From positions 1-59,422 of the forward strand of contig JAJOHG010000155.1 of NCBI GenBank assembly GCA_021029095.1: a stretch of DNA of 59,422 nucleotides, written 5' to 3'. A program made the translations under genes and the position numbers. The notes beneath the pieces were generated by a model. The model had not been told where the DNA came from. It worked only from the letters and a program-made list of their open reading frames with translations, and searched no databases. Shown here in pieces: positions 58,141-59,422 of the stretch (position 1 is its first letter; each line of letters begins with the position of its first letter). Source of the stretch: Phellopilus nigrolimitatus. Its lineage: Eukaryota > Basidiomycota > Agaricomycetes > Hymenochaetales > Hymenochaetaceae.

Positions 58141-59422
58141 ACTTGTTCTACCGTATATATGATGGGTCAGGATGTATATAAAAGGGTCTGTTTGGCCTTG
58201 TAAAAACTTACCGTAAATAGACTTCTACTATTGGATGACGTTGGAGTAATAATATTAGCTTGAATCTACAGGACGTGGTTTCTGAAGGACGTCGCTGATT
58301 GCCATGACCTATTTTCATGCTCTTACTTTCAATGAGCATGCAAGATCGTTCAGACAGTTGTCCCTCACCATACAGCTCCGGATCTGCGATCTCCGGAATC
58401 CAATTTTTTCTCGAGAGCTCAAGGTTCTCGCGCCGTCCATGAGCTCACCAGCTTGACCTGTTGGGGCATGTCACTATGTGCACGTCTTCCTATCGGATTG
58501 ATATCCGTTAGAGAACTGTCACGCGTTTCCTTCTGCAACAGCAGAACCAGGCTCAGCGGTTCTCATAAATCTATGTCCTTTGCACATGCATATAATCAAT
58601 GTCCGTAAAGATTCGTATGGGGAGATATGAGATTCGGAAAGAAGCGTAAAGCATGATGGTTTCCGAGAGGCTTGGCCAACTATGGAGGATAGTCCGTTCA
58701 TGATGATGTCCCTTCTTCCGTTGGCCACATAATGATGCGTGCGTTGCTAGCAAGTGACAGCACCGCATCATTCCCAACTGCTTCGCAATTCGCCGTGTTT
58801 GAGGACAGCGATCCAATGAATCATCGGTAAAATGCACGTCTTAGGGCTGCTCTGGTTTTACGAGAACATAGCCTCTGTAAACGTTAATATGTGGCTCCCG
58901 GCCGCCAACACGGAGGCCTATCGTCGATTCAGCGGTCATCAGTGGTTGTAACAAGTCGCATGTTTATTTCTTCACATCTCTGCTCCTTGCTGTTTCGACA
59001 TGTGAGCTTGTTTCGTGTGTTACCTTTACTTAATCTCAGAGACTCTTCGCATTCGGACGGTGCTATATTTACATACCTGTCGATCCTTCAGCATCTAGCC
59101 GGCTTCTTGAATCTTCGTGGATGCCATCGCGTTCTCGAGTTCTCAAACCCGCCAAAAACGGACGTGCCATGAGGAAAAGGAATTTCACAGACTCTTCCTC
59201 GTGAGTATGTCGGCCTTAAAAAAGCTCGAATCATAGCACAGGATACAAAATGGTGACGGCGATAAGCATGGCGGAAGCTTTACATTATCGCGCAATTAGG
59301 CACATGCCAAAAGCCTTTTCTCCTTATAAGCTTTCGATGCGGTTTGAGGGAATGTAACCAACATGCTTTCCTACGGCGAAGCAACATAAGTTAGCCGGAC
59401 ATAATCTGTATATCGAGCTTTG
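58141..59422. other. Intergenic DNA to window end, nothing recognised
   Basis: Short frames only (minus 58519-58728, minus 58571-58837, plus 58891-59172), none with a domain or a convincing splice model. A gene truncated by the window edge could begin here but is not visible. Confidence 0.4.

Noticed and set aside
58571..58837. 88-codon minus frame, with a possible beta-propeller-like phrase in a neighbouring frame
   Set aside because: Too short and not supported by a splice model; no repeat of the phrase was found.

Overview
The window looks like nuclear DNA of a basidiomycete fungus, most likely an Agaricomycete. Genes are broken by many introns of about 45-70 bp with GT..AG ends and are closely packed on both strands. 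Several families are typical of mushroom-forming fungi: a DUF6533 membrane protein, a short Zn2Cys6 regulator with a TRSKTGCLTCR finger, a fungal DUF262 protein and a CCCH/helicase/NFX1/RZ protein. I cannot name the species. No tRNA, rRNA or CRISPR array was recognised.

Layout. 1-4.6 kb: a hairpin repeat, a DUF6533 membrane protein (minus) and unassigned DNA. 4.6-15.3 kb: FG nucleoporin of the Nup2/Nup50 type (plus), Gyp1-like Rab GAP (minus), a candidate Rec114-like meiotic protein (plus) and a Mga2/Spt23-type membrane-tethered transcription factor (minus). 17.1-17.7 kb: an internally deleted DDE transposase relic that still splices into one open frame. 18.1-26.7 kb: one very large ZNFX1-like RNA helicase gene (minus). 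26.7-28.4 kb: gene-free DNA with a degenerate ~200-230 bp tandem repeat and a hairpin repeat that resembles the first 50 bases of the window. 28.4-32.4 kb: ETF alpha subunit (plus) and the PTS1 receptor Pex5 (minus). 33.3-34.0 kb: a decayed DJ-1/PfpI gene. 34.3-41.2 kb: splicing helicase Brr2 (plus). 41.5-42.4 kb: a small single-pass membrane protein. 42.7-48.1 kb: a divergent pair, an IlvD-type dehydratase without an obvious mitochondrial presequence (minus) and an FAD-dependent monooxygenase (plus). 48.6-51.7 kb: a DUF262 protein (plus) and cohesion factor Dcc1 (minus). 53.7-58.1 kb: an unknown 461-residue protein whose first exon is only the ATG, and a Zn2Cys6 regulator with apparent frameshifts.

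Most genes are conserved housekeeping functions (nuclear transport, vesicle traffic, lipid regulation, splicing, peroxisome import, mitochondrial electron transfer, cohesion) and do not form one pathway. The least ordinary items are the dehydratase/monooxygenase pair, the compacted transposase relic, the decayed DJ-1 gene whose nucleophile Cys is Gly, the frameshifted Zn2Cys6 gene and the hairpin-rich repeat array. I found no convincing new multigene system. Exon borders were placed by eye from splice consensus and family similarity. They are exact and length-checked for NUP2, REC114-like, ETFA, BRR2, the single-pass membrane protein, the transposase relic and the 461-residue protein, and approximate elsewhere.
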